NCBI GenBank assembly: GCA_958295465.1
Contig: OY282353.1
Location: forward strand, 3,029,001 to 3,093,000
Source: an uncultured Gammaproteobacteria bacterium
GTDB taxonomy: Bacteria; Pseudomonadota; Gammaproteobacteria; HK1
Direction: 5' to 3'
DNA: 64,000 bases
Under the pieces are notes generated by a model that did no database searches, was not told where the DNA came from, and saw only the letters and a program-made list of their open reading frames with translations. A program made the translations under genes and the position numbers. Positions 24,975 through 34,854 of the stretch are shown one piece after another (position 1 is the first letter of the stretch; every line of letters begins with the position of its first letter).

Positions 24975-25717
24975 GCGCCGGAACTCTTTTCCTCGCGTGG
25001 CAGGACAAGGCGAAGACGCGGCTATGGTTCCCCGTAGGCCGATTGGACGTGGATGTCGAAGCCGCCGATTACCGATTCCGCTACACGGGAGGCGCCCGTC
25101 GGGCTCAGGAAGAGGTCGGTTACCCGTTGGCCGTCGAGTTCCCGGACCTCGAGCGTGATTATCGGGCCTCGTCTCTCTTCCCGACGTTCCGGAACAGGGT
25201 CATGTCGCCGCGCAGACCCGATTTCGCCGAGCACGTTCGCCGGCTCGGCCTGACCGAACATGCCGATCCCTTTGAATTGCTGTCGGTCAACGGTGGGCAT
25301 CGTGTCACGGACGCCTATGAAGTCTTTCCGAAACTCGTCAGGAATTCCGATGGAAGCTTCGTCTGTCGTTTCTTCCTGCATGGATGGCGTCACACCAGCG
25401 CGGCGTCCCGGCAGCGGATCGACGATCTGCAAGCAAACGAGACGCTGATGATCGCCCTGGAGTTGACGAATCCGACGGACCAGCCGGCGGTGCAGATCCA
25501 GACCGCCGACTACTACATGATCGGATGGACGCCTCGATATCTTGTTCCCGATCTGGCGATGGCCATGGCCGAATCAACGGGGAGCTACGCCGCGCACGTG
25601 GTGCGCATCAACCGTCAGCCCGCCCCACTGAACCAGCGCGTACTGATCGAGATGAGCGGCCGTTGGGAAGCACATGAGCCAATGACCGGCGAGGATTTCC
25701 AGCCCCTGGTGGCCTAG
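24971..25717 (+). CDS. HIRAN-like domain protein coupled to HipA-like kinase
   Basis: This 248-residue soluble protein starts in the ATGA overlap with the HipA-like gene. The C-terminal ~110 residues have a HIRAN-like pattern: NPTDQPAVQIQ, YYMIGWTPRYLVPDLA, then AAHVVRINRQPAPLNQRVL. HIRAN domains bind DNA 3' ends or stalled forks in helicases and also occur alone next to kinases or nucleases. The N-terminal half (LFLAWQDKAKTRLWFPVGRL, and a SLFPTFRNRVMS segment) resembles the N-terminal subdomain of HipA-type proteins, which would fit a split HipA. This is inference from pattern and coupling. Confidence 0.65.
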   Translation: MSAGTLFLAWQDKAKTRLWFPVGRLDVDVEAADYRFRYTGGARRAQEEVGYPLAVEFPDLERDYRASSLFPTFRNRVMSPRRPDFAEHVRRLGLTEHADPFELLSVNGGHRVTDAYEVFPKLVRNSDGSFVCRFFLHGWRHTSAASRQRIDDLQANETLMIALELTNPTDQPAVQIQTADYYMIGWTPRYLVPDLAMAMAESTGSYAAHVVRINRQPAPLNQRVLIEMSGRWEAHEPMTGEDFQPLVA

Positions 25718-25813
25718 GCATGCGTCAAGAGACGTCTGGAACGGAGATACGGCCGACCACGGTGACGAATCATCTCGTTGTCACACATGAAACATCCGGA
25801 CGTCTCGCTGCGG

Positions 25814-27011
25814 CGACCATCCCGGGACGGCCTCGATTCATAAGAGCGAGTCGAGCCGATTCCGGTCGAGCAGGGACACGCATCCGCCTCGCAAAATCCA
25901 ACCTCCGATTACCCCCGGCGGCGACCCCGGCGAATCAATGGTCGCGGATGCGGGCGCGGAAATCCTGCTCGCTGTCGCAGGCGAACGCCGCCGCGACGAT
26001 GACGGCCTCGGGCGATTCGGCGAATCCGGGCACGTCGGCCGGGAAGTCCTCCGAAAATCCGATGCCCCGCGACGACAACATCGCGCGCACCATCCCGGCA
26101 CAGCCTTCCATCCGGCCTTCCATCCGGCTCTGGCTGCGCAGGGAACGCAGCATCGGATCGTCGTCCGGTCCCGTCCCTTCTCGCGCCCCCAACGCCGACC
26201 CCACCCGTTCCAGCACCTCACACGTCGGCGCCGAACGCACCCGCTCGTTGAACGCCACGTGCAACTCCTCCGCACTCCACCCCGGAAACGCCCGGCTCTC
26301 CGGCGACTCCCGGTACACGTCCCCTTCCAGCACGTGAATCGTCAGCCCCGCGCGCCGGCGCTTCGGTCGGCTCGCCGCCCGATGATTCGGCACCTCCACC
26401 CACACCTCCGGGAACCCCCACGCCTCGTACAGCCGCAGCTTCCCCCGGTACACGTCCGTGGTGTGGTCCACCTCCAGCACCAGGTCCGGCAAGTCGTGCT
26501 CCCCCACCTCCATCGCCACCGCCCCCGGCAACCGCGCCCGACCGGGATGCAGGTACACCGACTGGTCCGCCTGCAAGATGCGCCACGCCAAGCCCCGCTC
26601 GTTGCGCACCATCAGGTCCATCGAGCCGTAGCAGGTGATGGGTGAGCCGCGCACCTGGGCGATGCGCTCCACCAGGCTCGGCAACGCGCCCCCCGGCTTC
26701 TCGTGGTACGGGCTGTTGGGCTCGCAGACCCAGGCGGTCTCGGTGGCGCCGTCCCAGAACTCCAGCCGCCCGTCGTGGAGTTCGAGTTCCTCGCGGGGCA
26801 GGCGGATGGGCTTGCAGCCGGGGAACGCCAGCTCGGAGGAGGGCGGATAGCTCACCAGCGATTCGCGCGGGTGCCGCGGCGCCTCGTCCGTGCCGGCTTC
26901 GATGCGTTCGAGGAGAGCCATGGCGCCGTCCCGTGTCGGTGAAGGAGGGAAAAGTGTCGGGTTTCGCGGCTTCGCGATCAACCTTCGCCGGGATTGCGGT
27001 CGTGTGCCGGC
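25814..27011. repeat. large duplicated block, copy B (with uma2-B), carrying the empty IS site
   Basis: This is co-linear with 17142-18435. The single CCGGC at 27007-27011 marks where the IS inserted in copy A. Confidence 0.88.
25935..26921 (-). CDS. Uma2-like (DUF820) protein, short paralogue
   Basis: This 328-residue protein is almost identical to the one at 17262-18344 (for example the same HDLPDLVLEVDHTTDVYRGK core), but with only two tetrapeptide units (MEGR, MEGC) before the C-terminal segment. ATG 26921 is equivalent to the start of the other copy. The two genes share flanks, so the duplication is recent. Nuclease function is inferred from the PD-(D/E)XK-like fold. It stands divergent from recD, 151 bases away. 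Confidence 0.85.
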   Translation of the reverse strand: MALLERIEAGTDEAPRHPRESLVSYPPSSELAFPGCKPIRLPREELELHDGRLEFWDGATETAWVCEPNSPYHEKPGGALPSLVERIAQVRGSPITCYGSMDLMVRNERGLAWRILQADQSVYLHPGRARLPGAVAMEVGEHDLPDLVLEVDHTTDVYRGKLRLYEAWGFPEVWVEVPNHRAASRPKRRRAGLTIHVLEGDVYRESPESRAFPGWSAEELHVAFNERVRSAPTCEVLERVGSALGAREGTGPDDDPMLRSLRSQSRMEGRMEGCAGMVRAMLSSRGIGFSEDFPADVPGFAESPEAVIVAAAFACDSEQDFRARIRDH

Positions 27012-27072
27012 GTGCGCCGGGTGGGTGATTCATGGGAACCTGCCCATCATGTCGATCCGGGGGTAGCCATCC

Positions 27073-29184
27073 ATGCGACGACCGAAGGACAGGCCACAGG
27101 CCGGTGCGTCGCCGGCTACCGTTCCGCCAGCTACCGTTCCGCCAGCTACCGTTCCGCCGACTGCCGTTCCGCCGGCCGCCGCCGTGCCGGTGCTGGATAC
27201 GCTGCACGGCGAAGGACATCTCGCCGACGTCGACCTGCACTTCGGGCGGCTGATCGCGGAGCTCGACGGTGGCGGAGGGCCGGAGCTGCCGCTGGCGGCG
27301 GCGCTCGCGAGCGCGTGGACCCGGGACGGACACGCCTGCCTCGCACTATCCGAGGTGGCGGGCCGGGACTGGCCGCGGACGGGGGCCGGCGCGGTGCGGC
27401 TTCCCGCGCTCGAACCGTGGATCGAGGCGCTCGACGCGAGCCCGATCGTCGCCCGGTCCGGGGACGGGGAGCGGCGCCCGCTGGTGCTCGACCGGCAGGG
27501 CCGTCTCTACCTCGAACGGCTCCGAACGGCGGAGCAGGCGGTGGCGGACGGCCTGCGCCGGCTCGCGGAAGACGATGCGGGTGTCGATCCGAAGGGGCTG
27601 GATGCGGCATCCGGCGGTCGCATCCCGGAGAGCGGTCCGAGGCCCGAGCCGGATGGTCTCGATGCCGCGCTCGACCGACTCTTCCCCGGCGCGACGCCCG
27701 ATGACCGCCCCCGCGCGGCGGCCCGGACCGCCGTTCTCCGCCGGCTCTGCGTGGTGTCGGGCGGTCCCGGCACCGGCAAGACCACCACCGCGGCGGCGAT
27801 CGTGGCCCTGCTCGTCGAGCTGGGGCTCGCCGCCCCCGATCGGATCGCGCTCGCGGCCCCGACCGGCAAGGCGGCGGCCCGCCTCCAGGAAGCGGTGCGC
27901 GGGCAGCGCCAGGCGCTGCTGTCCCGGGCGCCGGCCCTTGAAGGGTTCGACCCCCGGGCGACGACGGTGCACCGCTGGCTTCTCCACCACGTCCGGAAGG
28001 GACTCGCGGCCGATGCGCTCATCCTCGACGAGGGGTCGATGGTGGATCTCACCCTCATGGCGCAGGTGCTGCGTGCGCTGCCGGACGGCGCCCGGCTCGT
28101 CCTGCTCGGCGATGCGTCGCAGCTCGCCTCGGTCCAGCCGGGGTCGGTGTTCGCGGATCTGTGTCGGGCCGGGGGCGGAAGGGCCGAAGGTGGGAATGGA
28201 GGGATCGGACCCGGAAGGATTGCTGCCGGCGCCGACAGGGCCGAGGCCGGAATCGGAGAGACCGTGACCGGAGCCGCCGGGACCGAAGAAACCAGGGAAG
28301 CCGGCCGTGAGTCCGCCCTGTCGTCTTCCTCGCCCACGGCGCTGGATGGGGGGCGACCGCCCCGGCGGTCGCCACTCGCCTCATGCGTGGTCGAGCTGGT
28401 GCACAACTGGCGCTTCGACGAGAGGGGCGGGCTCGGGCGCCTCGCCGCCGCGGTGGTGCGCGGCGACGCCCCCGCCGCGGTCGCGGCGCTCCGGGACCCG
28501 TCCGACACCGCCGTCGAGCTGCGCCCCCTGCCCGACGCGGCGGCGTTCGAACGGCTCGCGGTGCGGTTCGCGGACGAATGGTTCGCGCCGGCGCTACGGA
28601 AGGCGCGAGAGCTCCGCGGTCCGCCCGACGAGGGCGCCGGGCCGTTGCCGTCGTTCCGCGTGCTCTGCGCGCACCGGGTCGGACCGTTCGGGGCGGAGCG
28701 CTTCAACCGGTCGGTGGAACGGCGGCTGCGCGCTCTCGGACTTGTACGGGCACACGACGCCTTCTATCCAGGCCGGCCGATCCTCGTCACCCGCAACGAC
28801 CCGCGAACCCGGCTCTCGAACGGGGACACCGGGGTGGTGCTGCGCGATGCGGACGGGCGGGCGCAGGTCTGGTTCCCGGAGCTGGAGGACGCCGAAGGAG
28901 GGCCGCGGCTGGTCGCGCCGGCCCGTCTGCCCCCGCACGAGAGCTTCTTCGCCCTCACCGTGCACCGGGCGCAGGGCTCGGAGTACGACGAGGCGGCGGT
29001 GGCGCCGGGTCCCGCCGATTCGCGAGTGGCGACCCGCGAGCTGCTCTACACCGCGGTCACCCGGGCGCGTCGGCGGATGGTGGTGTACGGCGCCGCGGAA
29101 AGCGTCGCCGCGGCGGTCGAACGGCCCACGGAACGCTCATCGGGGTTGCGCGACGCCCTCGCGGGGGCCGCGGTCCGGGAGTAG
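27073..29184 (+). CDS. recD: RecD, exonuclease V alpha-subunit-like helicase
   Basis: This is a 703-residue superfamily-1 helicase. Walker A SGGPGTGKTTTAAA lies near residue 229, motif II ALILDEGSMVDLTLM near 317, GDASQLASVQPGS near 350, and FALTVHRAQGSEYDE near 635. The N-terminal ~115 residues match RecD's RecB-interacting region. RecD is the 5'-3' motor of RecBCD, which repairs double-strand breaks and degrades foreign DNA. recB and recC are not next to it: the divergent uma2-B stands where they would be expected. Oddities are a 15-bp tandem repeat (PATVPP units, 27116-27175) near the start and a Gly/Ala-rich insert of ~70 residues after motif III. Confidence 0.9.
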   Translation: MRRPKDRPQAGASPATVPPATVPPATVPPTAVPPAAAVPVLDTLHGEGHLADVDLHFGRLIAELDGGGGPELPLAAALASAWTRDGHACLALSEVAGRDWPRTGAGAVRLPALEPWIEALDASPIVARSGDGERRPLVLDRQGRLYLERLRTAEQAVADGLRRLAEDDAGVDPKGLDAASGGRIPESGPRPEPDGLDAALDRLFPGATPDDRPRAAARTAVLRRLCVVSGGPGTGKTTTAAAIVALLVELGLAAPDRIALAAPTGKAAARLQEAVRGQRQALLSRAPALEGFDPRATTVHRWLLHHVRKGLAADALILDEGSMVDLTLMAQVLRALPDGARLVLLGDASQLASVQPGSVFADLCRAGGGRAEGGNGGIGPGRIAAGADRAEAGIGETVTGAAGTEETREAGRESALSSSSPTALDGGRPPRRSPLASCVVELVHNWRFDERGGLGRLAAAVVRGDAPAAVAALRDPSDTAVELRPLPDAAAFERLAVRFADEWFAPALRKARELRGPPDEGAGPLPSFRVLCAHRVGPFGAERFNRSVERRLRALGLVRAHDAFYPGRPILVTRNDPRTRLSNGDTGVVLRDADGRAQVWFPELEDAEGGPRLVAPARLPPHESFFALTVHRAQGSEYDEAAVAPGPADSRVATRELLYTAVTRARRRMVVYGAAESVAAAVERPTERSSGLRDALAGAAVRE

Positions 29185-29890
29185 TGTTCCGAAGCACGGC
29201 GAGCATCGGGAGATGGTTTCTGCCGAGTCGGCAGCGCCGGATCTCTATCCGAAACGGATCTCCTCGACGTCCCCTCCCTTCCGTTGGACCAGCCACCCCG
29301 ATCCTCTGCAACAAATGAAACAGAACCGTACAGTTACATGAATGTCCAGCGGGCCGGGCTGCGGAATCGAATACCGCTGGTTCAAATCTCTGCAAATCCG
29401 GGCATGACACTCGACGACCTCTGAAGTGATCGTATGTCATATACAGACCATGCAAATCCACCCTGATCGTCGAGTTTCCTCTGCGATAGGAGATAGCCGC
29501 ATCGTCTATGCACAAAACCATACCCGCGTCGCGCTCGCAACGCCGTACTCTTCAGGGAAATCACATCACCGCCACCGCCTTGCGAATCAGCCCGGAGGCT
29601 GCACCTTGCCTCCCCGTCGCCCGCAACGGCCAGCCGCAAGACCCGCAAACAAGCGACGCCCTTGGCGAAAATCGCTGCCGCGCTTATATGTAACATCCGA
29701 CAACATGTTGAATTCATGGAAGTATTTTGGAGGCAAGAACTGGTCCCCACAACCGGGCGGCGCAATGTTTCCTCCGCGGCCGCGAGGCGGCATGGCCGCC
29801 GTCGTGGCTTGTATCACGATTGACATGCAACTACCGTAACGGCAGGCAAGGGGCTGGACGACCGTCTATCGAGGCACGGAGGGCACGATC
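29185..29890. other. intergenic region at the island boundary, no gene recognised
   Basis: About 700 bases, less GC-rich than the flanks. No frame on either strand has a family signature, and I find no tRNA or clear terminator. It separates the accessory island from the metabolic genes. Confidence 0.5.
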
Positions 29891-30700
29891 ATGGAACTCA
29901 CGAACTCACCGATGAACGAGCGCCAGCGCACCTGCCGCCAAGTCTACCGGGACCGCATCGCGGCCTGGTACAACGGCTATCTGCACGTCGCGATCATCTA
30001 CGCCATCGGCTTCTGTGCCTTGTTCGTCTATCTCTCGCATCTCGAGAGCGTGCAATGGTGGGAGTGGCTCGCGATCCCGGTGGTGTTCGTCGCGAGCAAC
30101 ATCTTCGAATGGTGGATCCATGTCCAGGTGATGCACCGCCCGCGGAAGTGGAAGGGCGCCCGCGCCATCTACACGCGCCACATGCTCATGCACCACCAGT
30201 TCTTCACCAATGAGGAGATGCGCTTCGCCGACCACCTCGACTGGCGGGTGACCGTGTTCCCGCCGTATGCGCTGGTGGTGTTCATCCTGATCTCGACCCC
30301 GCCGGCGCTGATCGCGGGCTGGCTCATCTCCGCCAACGTCGGCTGGCTCCTCATCGCCACCACCACCAGCATCTACCTGATCTACGAGTTCATGCACTTC
30401 TGCTGCCACATCGACGAGAACCGGTTCGTGCGGTACTGCCCGCTCGTGAACACGCTCCGGCGCCACCACACCGCGCATCACGACCAGTCCATCATGATGG
30501 AGCGCAACATGAACCTCACGTTCCCCATCGCGGACTGGCTGTTCGGTACGTCCGATCTCGATCGCGGCCTGCTCGGACACCTGTTCAACGGCTATTCGAC
30601 GAAGTACGTGAAGACCGACATGCGCAAGAGCGCCCGGACCCCGAGGGTGAAGGCGAAGGCGCGTGCGCCCGTCGACGCGGTGGCGGGGAGTCCTGCCTGA
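29891..30700 (+). CDS. sterol desaturase / fatty acid hydroxylase superfamily protein
   Basis: This is a 269-residue integral membrane protein with about four hydrophobic segments (residues 28-50, 55-75, 118-140 and 145-165). Histidine clusters for a diiron site are visible: EWWIHVQVMHR, TRHMLMHHQFF, FMHFCCH and LRRHHTAHHD. The family hydroxylates or desaturates fatty acids, sterols or related lipids in the membrane using O2. The start ATG 29891 follows GGAGGGCACGATC. The basic, alanine-rich C-terminus after about residue 240 is probably cytoplasmic. The substrate cannot be told from sequence. It appears to be monocistronic. Confidence 0.88.
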   Translation: MELTNSPMNERQRTCRQVYRDRIAAWYNGYLHVAIIYAIGFCALFVYLSHLESVQWWEWLAIPVVFVASNIFEWWIHVQVMHRPRKWKGARAIYTRHMLMHHQFFTNEEMRFADHLDWRVTVFPPYALVVFILISTPPALIAGWLISANVGWLLIATTTSIYLIYEFMHFCCHIDENRFVRYCPLVNTLRRHHTAHHDQSIMMERNMNLTFPIADWLFGTSDLDRGLLGHLFNGYSTKYVKTDMRKSARTPRVKAKARAPVDAVAGSPA

Positions 30701-30966
30701 GGTCGAAGCAGGTCCGGGCGCCGGCGTGCGCCCGGTGATGGATTCGTATGGCATGATCCGCGGCGGCGCCGGTTTCCGGCGCCGCCGCGGTGCTTCCGGA
30801 GCCCCGGCGGTGCCCGCCCCGTCCGTGGGCGAAGCCGTCGATTCGTCGTGGCGTCACTCTCGATCGACCGGACCCGGCGCAGTCGCGGAATCGAGCGCCC
30901 GGTCATGAGCTTCCGCGACGTTCGTACGCAATCCGCGCGGCGATGGACTGATTTGGAGAATCGAAC

Positions 30967-31914
30967 GTGAACATCATCGACGCGGCCCGGATGCGGGCGG
31001 TCACAAGCTATCCCGATCTCGTGGAATGGCTGCGGGCAAGCCACCTCGACACCATCGACGCGATGGACGATCTGCTCATGACCCAGCCGGCGGCGGCCGG
31101 CGGTGCCGACACCCTGCTCATCCGCGCGGCGTGGCAGCGCGGCAAGCAGATTGGAATCAAGCTCATCACCGTGTTTCCGGCCAACGCCGGCGGGGCGCTG
31201 CCGTCCATTCAGGCCGTCTACATGCTCTTCGACGGCGAGAACGGCCAGCCTCTCGCGAGCCTCGACGGCACCGAGCTCACGTACTGGAAGACGGCGGCGG
31301 ATTCCGCCCTCGGCGCCCGGTTTCTCGCCCGCGAGGACGCCACGGCGCTGTGCATGATCGGAGCGGGCGCGCAGGCCCCGCACCTCATCCGCGCGCACTG
31401 CTCGGTGCGCCCGTCGATCGAGCGGGTGACGATCTGGAACCGTACCCATGCGAAGGCCGAGGCGCTGGCCGCCGCGGCGCCGGTGGAGGGCGTGGCCTTT
31501 GAAGCCACCACCGACATCGAGGCGGCGTGCCGTGGCGCCGACGTCATCACCGCGGCCACCGCGGCGGAGGCGCCGCTGGTGCTCGGTGAGTGGCTGCAGC
31601 CCGGCCAGCACCTGGATCTGGTCGGTGGATACAAGCCCGAGATGCGCGAAGCGGATACCGAAGCCTTCGTGCGGGCGCGGGTGTTCGTCGACGCACGGGA
31701 GACGACGGTCGGGATCTGCGGCGACCTCCTGGAGCCGGTGAAGGAAGGGCGGTTCAGCGCCGATCGGATCGAAGGCGACCTGTTCGATCTCTGCCGCGAC
31801 GGCCTGCCCGCCCCGCGCGCGGACGGCGACGTCACCCTGTTCAAGAACGGCGGCGGCGGTCATCTCGACCTGATGACCGCGAGCTACTACGTGGATCGGG
31901 TGAGCGGCGGCTGA
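30967..31914 (+). CDS. ornithine cyclodeaminase / mu-crystallin family protein
   Basis: This 315-residue protein has the family layout: substrate-loop GIKLITVFPANAGG near residue 62 with the expected lysine, then LDGTELTYWKTAADSALGAR near 97, and a Rossmann fold with MIGAGAQAPHLIRAH near 130 and WNRTHAKAEALA. Family members are NAD(P)-dependent enzymes such as ornithine cyclodeaminase, alanine dehydrogenase or imine reductases. Substrate assignment is open. GGAG precedes the ATG by about eight bases. It stands alone between two intergenic gaps. Confidence 0.88.
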   Translation: MNIIDAARMRAVTSYPDLVEWLRASHLDTIDAMDDLLMTQPAAAGGADTLLIRAAWQRGKQIGIKLITVFPANAGGALPSIQAVYMLFDGENGQPLASLDGTELTYWKTAADSALGARFLAREDATALCMIGAGAQAPHLIRAHCSVRPSIERVTIWNRTHAKAEALAAAAPVEGVAFEATTDIEAACRGADVITAATAAEAPLVLGEWLQPGQHLDLVGGYKPEMREADTEAFVRARVFVDARETTVGICGDLLEPVKEGRFSADRIEGDLFDLCRDGLPAPRADGDVTLFKNGGGGHLDLMTASYYVDRVSGG

Positions 31915-32162
31915 GTACGCGACATCCTCCGCGCCGCTGTCGCCGGGTCGATGATCTCCCGACGGCTCTCCAGGCACGTACATCGCAAACCGGCCGCATT
32001 GCAAGTTGCCATGCTTTGCGGCAGCTACGCGGGAGCAGACCAGCCAGCATCTTCCCGGGATGACCTCACACCAAGCGCATCACCGGACGCTACCATCGTA
32101 CACGTGGACCGCGCCGCCCCCGAGGACCGGCAAGCTGCCCCCCACGGGGCAGTGGAGGCGGT

Positions 32163-34361
32163 TCACGCGACGCTCCTCTCGATAATCAACGCATCGAGGG
32201 CGAGGCCGCCCTCGCCCTCGGGCAGGACGACGAACGGGTTGACATCGACGCTTTCGACCATGTCCGCGTGGGCGGCGGCGAAGCGGGAGAGAGCGGCGAC
32301 GGCGCCGGCGAGCGCATCGGCGTCGCATCGCGGTCGGCCGCGGGCGCCTTCGAGCATCCTGGCGCCCTTGATCCCGGCGATCATCCGCTTCGCCTCCGCG
32401 TGATCGATCGGGGCCTTGCGGAACGCGACGTCGTCGATCACCTCGGCCAGGACCCCGCCCGAGCCCACCATCACCACCGGCCCGAACACCGGGTCGCGCC
32501 GCGCGCCGAGAATGCATTCGACGCCGCTCACCATCGGGGAGACGATGGTGCCCCGGATCTCGGCATTCGGGTCGTATGCCTTGGCGCGCGCGACCAGCGC
32601 ATCGTGCTCGTCCGCGGCGTCCTCCGCCGAGATGCCGAGGGCGACCGTGCCCGCCTCGGTCTTGTGATCGATGTCCGGAGAGAGGACCTTCATCGCGACC
32701 GGCGTGCCGATCGCCCGGGCGGCGCGGGCCGCCTCCCCGGCGTTGCGCGCAACGCGCGTCTCCACCACCGGAACGCCCCACGAGGCAAGGAGCCGCTGCG
32801 CCTCGCGCTCGTCGAGCCGGCCGCCGGGGTAACGGTTTCCCGGCGGATGCACGGACGCCACCACCCACGGCCTGTCCGTGGATCCTGGCTTGAACCGGGT
32901 GCCGGAGCGGCGAACTCCCGGCGGATACGCGGCGGCGTCCACCTTTCCATCCCGGCCCGCATCCGCCCCGGATACTCGCGCGAGCCCTTCCGCGACCCGC
33001 ACGAGGGCCGACACCGCGCGGACGGCGCGTACCGGATCTTCGAACACCGGCACGTTCAACGCCTCGTAAGACGCGGCCGCGTCGTCGGAGCCGATCATCG
33101 ACATGAGGATCGGCCGGCGTGGATGTCGCTGGCGGGCGCGGGCCAGCGCGTCCAGGATGGGCTTCGCCATGAACTCGACCGACGCGACGTAGGTGAAGAA
33201 GATGACGACGGCGGCGTAGTCGCCCTCGTCGAGCATCGCATCGAGGAACCCGCCCACGAGATGAGGTGCGTTGAACACCTGCGCGGTGACGTCGACGGGG
33301 TTTCGCGGCGTACAGAACGCAATCTTCTCCTTCAAGCGCTTCTGCGCCGCCTCCGGCATCGGCGCGACCTCGAGCCCCTGCCTGGCCGCCTCGTCGGCCA
33401 TCAGCACCCCGGCGCCCCCCGAGATGGTCATGATCCCGATGCGGCGGCTCGCGGGCAGGGCGCCGAAGCTCGCGGCGTAGGCCGCGTCGAGCATCTCCTC
33501 GGTATTGCCGGTGCGAACGATGCCGTGCTGGGCGAGGACCGCGTCGAAGACCGTATCGGCGCCGGAGAGTGCGGCGGTGTGCGAGCGGGCGGCTTCGGCA
33601 CCCACCGCGGATCGCCCGGTCTTGGTGAAGAATACGCGCTTGCCGCCCGCCCGCGCCGCGGCGAGCGAGGCGAGCAGGGCGTCCCCGTCCCGCACCCCCT
33701 CCGCGTAAGCCGCCACCACGTCGATCTCCGAGCGAGCCGCCATCCAGGCGATGCACTCGGACACCGTCACGTCGCACTCGTTGCCGGTGGTCACCCAGAG
33801 TCCGACGCCGATGCGGCGCCGGCGTGCGAGCAGCCCGAGGTGCGACCCGTACGCGCCGCTCTGGCTCACGATGGCGACCGGGCCGGGCTTGGGACGATAG
33901 ATGTCGAGGGTCGTGGTGAACGTTGCGAAGAACCCGGTCGCGGCGTTGTATACGCCGAGACAGTTGGGACCCAGGATGCGCATCCCGCTGGCCCGCGCGA
34001 TCTCGCCCATCCGCCGCTGGCGCACCGCGCCGTCCCCACCGGTCTCGGCGAAGCCCGACGTGAACACCACCGCCGCTTTCACGCCGCGTCCGGCGCACGC
34101 TTCGAGGGTTTCGAGGGTGATGCCGGCGGGCACCGCCACGATGGCGACGTCGATCTCCCCGGGCACCGCGCCGATGACCGGGCGCGCCTCCAGCCCCTGA
34201 ACCCGGTCGCGGCGCGGATTGACCGGCCAGATCCGGCCCTCGAATCCGGATTCCTTCAGGTAGCGCAAGGGCCGGCCGCCGATCCGGGTCGGGTCTTCGG
34301 TGGCGCCGACGATTGCGACCGAGCGAGGATTGAAGAGGGCATCCAGCCCCGATGCGGGCAT
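32163..34361 (-). CDS. ADP-forming acyl-CoA synthetase (acetate-CoA ligase family)
   Basis: This is a 732-residue single-chain NDP-forming acyl-CoA synthetase. Residues 5-130 are the CoA-binding Rossmann domain (RSVAIVGATEDPTRIGGR). About 150-440 contain the two flavodoxin-like ligase domains, including the catalytic-His region ARSHTAALSGAD near 256. About 500-732 form the ATP-grasp domain (MKVLSPDIDHKTEAGTV, VNPFVVLPEG). It converts an acyl-CoA plus ADP and Pi to acid, CoA and ATP, or the reverse. Specificity is unknown. The gene is divergent from the decarboxylase gene at 34855. A long antisense frame exists on the + strand but has no family features. Confidence 0.9.
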   Translation of the reverse strand: MPASGLDALFNPRSVAIVGATEDPTRIGGRPLRYLKESGFEGRIWPVNPRRDRVQGLEARPVIGAVPGEIDVAIVAVPAGITLETLEACAGRGVKAAVVFTSGFAETGGDGAVRQRRMGEIARASGMRILGPNCLGVYNAATGFFATFTTTLDIYRPKPGPVAIVSQSGAYGSHLGLLARRRRIGVGLWVTTGNECDVTVSECIAWMAARSEIDVVAAYAEGVRDGDALLASLAAARAGGKRVFFTKTGRSAVGAEAARSHTAALSGADTVFDAVLAQHGIVRTGNTEEMLDAAYAASFGALPASRRIGIMTISGGAGVLMADEAARQGLEVAPMPEAAQKRLKEKIAFCTPRNPVDVTAQVFNAPHLVGGFLDAMLDEGDYAAVVIFFTYVASVEFMAKPILDALARARQRHPRRPILMSMIGSDDAAASYEALNVPVFEDPVRAVRAVSALVRVAEGLARVSGADAGRDGKVDAAAYPPGVRRSGTRFKPGSTDRPWVVASVHPPGNRYPGGRLDEREAQRLLASWGVPVVETRVARNAGEAARAARAIGTPVAMKVLSPDIDHKTEAGTVALGISAEDAADEHDALVARAKAYDPNAEIRGTIVSPMVSGVECILGARRDPVFGPVVMVGSGGVLAEVIDDVAFRKAPIDHAEAKRMIAGIKGARMLEGARGRPRCDADALAGAVAALSRFAAAHADMVESVDVNPFVVLPEGEGGLALDALIIERSVA

Positions 34362-34854
34362 GGTGTCGTTCCGTTGACGTGAGTGCCGCGGATTCGACGG
34401 ACATGGGCCATCAAACTACGACGTGCGTCCGGAATGCAATTCCATCACCGCGACAGCGTGTACCCGATCCGGGCGGATGTGGCTCTGCCGGGCGCGGACG
34501 ATCGGACGGCGGGATGCGTCCGGGCTCCATTCCGTACCGGCGCGGCCTGTCCGGCGGTCACGGATGGCCGGCCCCCCACCGGACGGCGCGCCGGTGAGTG
34601 GACCGATCGTTGCCGCGTTGCCCGCGATCGAGTTGATGATGCCTGCATGGCTGGCGCTGCACGCCGCGACCGGGGCGGGTGCATGAGGAGACGGGCGATG
34701 CGTGACCACGGCGGCTCCCTTCCCCGATCGGATCGGGTTCCGTCCCGTTATGCTCCGGCTTCGCGGGAAATGATCCCGTTCCGCACCCCCAGGCCGCGAG
34801 GCTGAACGTGCCCGCGGCCACACGACCGATGAAGCCCGAAGAGAGGACGCCCGC
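34362..34854. other. divergent intergenic region, no gene seen
   Basis: About 490 bases between two divergently transcribed enzymes. It should hold both promoters. I see no convincing -35/-10 set, repeat or small gene. Confidence 0.5.

Noticed and set aside
29365..29400. Possible tRNA T-loop (ggttcaaatc)
   Set aside because: No matching T stem, anticodon arm or acceptor could be built around it.
32268..34382. Long open frame on the + strand opposite the acyl-CoA synthetase gene
   Set aside because: It has no family motifs and arises from the high-GC codon pattern of the real minus-strand gene; the minus frame has clear CoA-binding and ATP-grasp motifs.
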